From the NCBI GenBank assembly GCA_900546315.1, contig URCP01000122.1:1-7602 (forward strand): a stretch of 7,602 nucleotides of DNA, in the 5' to 3' direction. Positions 6,262 through 7,602 of this stretch are shown piece after piece. Position 1 is the stretch's first letter. Every line of letters starts with the position of its first letter. The notes beneath the pieces are model-generated. The model worked only from the letters and a program-made list of their open reading frames with translations, ran no database searches and was not told the DNA's origin. Origin of the DNA: an uncultured Eubacteriales bacterium (GTDB lineage Bacteria > Bacillota > Clostridia > Oscillospirales > CAG-272). Made by a program: the position numbers and the translations under genes.

Positions 6262-7326
6262 TCAGGCGATTATTCCGCCGCCGATAACAACGTCTCCCTC
6301 ATAGATGACGACCGACTGCCCGCGGGTTATCGCCCTCTGCGGCTCATCGAAAACGAGAGTCAGCTCGTTCGGTCCGGTCTGAGTGAGGGTTGCCGGCGCC
6401 GCCTTGTGCCGGTATCTTGTCTTCGCCTCGACCCGCATCGGCGCGGTTATCTCCGGATACGCGATAAGGTTTATATCATGAGCGACGAGTCTGGAGGTGT
6501 AGAGATCCGGCTCGTCCCCGAGCGTCACTGTGTTACTCTCCGGATCAATAGCTGTCACGCAGGCGCGGTGCCCGAGCGATATCCCGAGCCGCTTGCGCTG
6601 GCCGAGCGTATAATGAATAATTCCTTTGTGCTGACCGAGCACATTGCCGGAGGTGTCGACGAATTTGCCGGGGAGCGATTTCTTCCCGGTGTACCCTTCA
6701 ATGAACTTCGCGTAGTCACCGTCCGGGACAAAGCATATATCCTGACTGTCCGGCTTATCCGCGTTCAGAAATCCCTGCTCCGCGGCGATGGCGCGGACCT
6801 CGGACTTATTCAGCCCGCCAAGCGGGAACAATGTGTGCGATAACTGCTCCTGAGTCAGCGCCCAGAGCACATAAGTCTGATCCTTATCCGGATCCGCCGA
6901 CCTGAGCAGCCGCCAGCGCCCCGACGCCTCGTCATACCCGCATCGCGCGTAATGTCCTGTCGCGATATGCGAACAACCCATCAGCTCCGCCCTGTCAAGC
7001 AGCTGCCTGAATTTAATGAACCTGTTGCAGTCAATGCACGGATTCGGAGTCCCTCCGCGCTCATAAGTGTCAATAAAACGCCCTATAACCTGCTCCCTGA
7101 AATTCTCCCCGAAGTTAAATACATAATACGGTATCCCGAGCCGCAGAGCCACGCTCCGCGCGTCCTCAACGTCAGACAGAGAACAGCAGGTCTTCGTCCG
7201 GTCGAGCTGGATATCATCATTCGAAAATAATTTCAGCGTAGCGCCGACAGCGTCCTCTCCGCTCTTTTTTACAAGATATGCCGCGACAGAACTGTCGACT
7301 CCGCCGCTCATGGCGATCAGTACCAT
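6262..7326 (-). CDS. mnmA: tRNA-specific 2-thiouridylase MnmA
   Basis: MnmA puts sulfur on C2 of the wobble uridine U34 in tRNAs for Lys, Glu and Gln, activating the base with ATP and taking sulfur from a relay or an iron-sulfur cluster. The 354-residue length is normal. Visible marks are the PP-loop SGGVDSS (7-13), TPNPCIDCN (93-101), the tRNA/ATP segment ATGHYAR (122-128), DKDQTYVLW (147-155), SQDICF (194-199), LGQRKRLGI (241-249), and a C-terminal beta-barrel ending in VVIGGGIIA. Cys100 and Cys198 correspond to the catalytic pair of E. coli MnmA (Cys102, Cys199). Cys97 stands where E. coli has Asp99, which gives a three-cysteine set. The ATG at 7326 is the only in-frame start, and the upstream frame closes at a TGA. 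No ribosome binding site lies next to it; a 46-nt palindrome ends 10 nt upstream. The promoter is at 7415-7443. Confidence 0.97.
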   Translation of the reverse strand: MVLIAMSGGVDSSVAAYLVKKSGEDAVGATLKLFSNDDIQLDRTKTCCSLSDVEDARSVALRLGIPYYVFNFGENFREQVIGRFIDTYERGGTPNPCIDCNRFIKFRQLLDRAELMGCSHIATGHYARCGYDEASGRWRLLRSADPDKDQTYVLWALTQEQLSHTLFPLGGLNKSEVRAIAAEQGFLNADKPDSQDICFVPDGDYAKFIEGYTGKKSLPGKFVDTSGNVLGQHKGIIHYTLGQRKRLGISLGHRACVTAIDPESNTVTLGDEPDLYTSRLVAHDINLIAYPEITAPMRVEAKTRYRHKAAPATLTQTGPNELTLVFDEPQRAITRGQSVVIYEGDVVIGGGIIA

Positions 7327-7336
7327 TTGTTTGCTT

Positions 7337-7382
7337 GCAGGGGGAGGAAAACCCCTTTGAAAAGGGGTTTTCCTCCCCCTGC
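7337..7382. repeat. Perfect 22-bp-arm palindrome in the mnmA leader
   Basis: The arms at 7337-7358 and 7361-7382 are exact reverse complements of 22 bases, separated by 2 bases. Each arm is built of blocks: GCAGGGGGAGG, AAAA, CCCC, TTT. On the minus strand it lies inside the mnmA mRNA, ending 10 nt before the ATG. No U-run follows, so it is not an ordinary terminator. The only Shine-Dalgarno-like sequences in the leader (GGGGGAGG and the GAGGGGG just upstream) are in or before the hairpin, about 45 nt from the start codon. It could be an inserted palindromic repeat element or a control structure for translation. Confidence 0.9.
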
Positions 7383-7414
7383 ACCCCCTCTTTTCCTGAA
7401 ACTTTCATACAATT

Positions 7415-7443
7415 ATTATATCACAAAAAAAGTGTATTGTCAA
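7415..7443 (-). promoter_or_regulatory. mnmA: Consensus sigma-A promoter of mnmA
   Basis: On the minus strand TTGACA (7443-7438) and TATAAT (7420-7415) are exact consensus boxes with a 17-bp spacer. TGA precedes the -10 box, giving an extended -10. The predicted transcript start is about 7408, leaving a leader of about 82 nt that contains the 46-nt palindrome. It is the strongest-looking promoter in the window. Confidence 0.92.
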
Positions 7444-7444
7444 G

Positions 7445-7471
7445 AAAAAAGCAGACCCATAAAAAGCCTGC
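7445..7471 (-). terminator. Intrinsic terminator of an upstream transcript outside the window
   Basis: On the minus strand GCAGGC (7471-7466) pairs with GTCTGC (7456-7451, one G-U pair) around a 9-nt loop and is followed by TTTTTT (7450-7445). The U-run sits one base before the mnmA -35 box, a tight terminator-promoter junction. It implies a leftward transcript from the right that ends here; its gene is not recognisable in the window. Confidence 0.7.
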
Positions 7472-7482
7472 CCGTATAAAGC

Positions 7483-7602
7483 TATTAGGAAGGAGGGGGG
7501 CGGGGGGGGGGACCCGTTTTTAGAAAAGGGTTGCCCCCCCCCCCGAAAAAAACCATTAAGGGCCGCGGTGGCGATATTGGTGGAGTGAGCGGGGGTTTGG
7601 GG
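7483..7602. other. Homopolymer-rich end of the window with a degenerate inverted repeat
   Basis: There is no supportable gene. A G-run (7502-7511), ACCC (7512-7515) and TTTT (7517-7520) face AAAA (7524-7527), GGGT (7528-7531) and a C-run (7534-7544), forming an imperfect hairpin of about 43 bases. Its block order resembles the 7337-7382 palindrome (G-run, A's and C's, T's / A's, G's, T's, C-run). Beyond 7546 the sequence is skewed to G and T. A stop-free frame enters from the right edge on the minus strand and ends at about 7485, but it is mostly homopolymer, so it was not called. Long G and C runs at a sequence end may reflect poor read quality. Confidence 0.5.

Noticed and set aside
6118..6843. 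A 241-residue open frame on the plus strand
   Set aside because: It is antisense to the aspS leader and the mnmA 3' half; MnmA motifs on the other strand settle the coding frame.
7217..7408. A 63-residue frame starting at the predicted mnmA transcript start
   Set aside because: It reads through the palindrome and then overlaps mnmA out of frame; the composition is set by the repeat and the antisense-like overlap. A leaderless short peptide cannot be excluded but has no support.

Overview
This is a 7.6 kb stretch of a Gram-positive-type bacterial genome, most likely a member of the Clostridia (Bacillota). That assignment is an inference. It rests on consensus sigma-A promoters with extended -10 boxes, purine-rich ribosome binding sites, AT-rich gaps between GC-rich-codon genes, and the character of the proteins (a Cys-rich-type MnmA, a large lipobox beta-helix protein, an Acyltransferase_3 membrane protein). 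No rRNA, tRNA, CRISPR array, transposase or phage gene is visible. Every credible gene lies on the minus strand, so transcription runs from right to left.

Right to left: positions 7483-7602 are homopolymer-rich and look like a degenerate inverted repeat next to a poor-quality contig end. An intrinsic terminator (7445-7471) closes an upstream transcript. It abuts a near-perfect sigma-A promoter (7415-7443) for mnmA (6262-7326), which encodes the tRNA U34 2-thiouridylase. A 46-nt perfect palindrome sits in the mnmA 5' leader just before the start codon, and no normal ribosome binding site is visible there. A second strong promoter (6189-6217) then drives aspS (4164-5969, aspartyl-tRNA synthetase) behind a leader of about 210 nt. 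That leader contains a 29-codon open frame and several long, mutually incompatible helices. It is the best candidate in the window for an undescribed regulatory element; it lacks the T-box core sequence. An intrinsic terminator follows aspS.

Downstream are an Acyltransferase_3 integral membrane protein (2919-4037), which has no recognisable promoter of its own, and a monocistronic 746-residue lipoprotein (577-2817). The lipoprotein has two similar N-terminal modules and a C-terminal right-handed parallel beta-helix, and it has its own promoter and terminator. Both proteins suggest cell-envelope or extracellular glycan work, but no substrate can be named.

The left 576 bases hold a cluster of small hairpins, another sigma-A promoter (365-393), a small open frame that seems split between two reading frames (98-337), and the first 17 codons of a gene that runs off the left edge. 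mnmA and aspS are both translation and tRNA housekeeping genes, but each has its own promoter. The acyltransferase and lipoprotein are accessory surface genes placed downstream of them.
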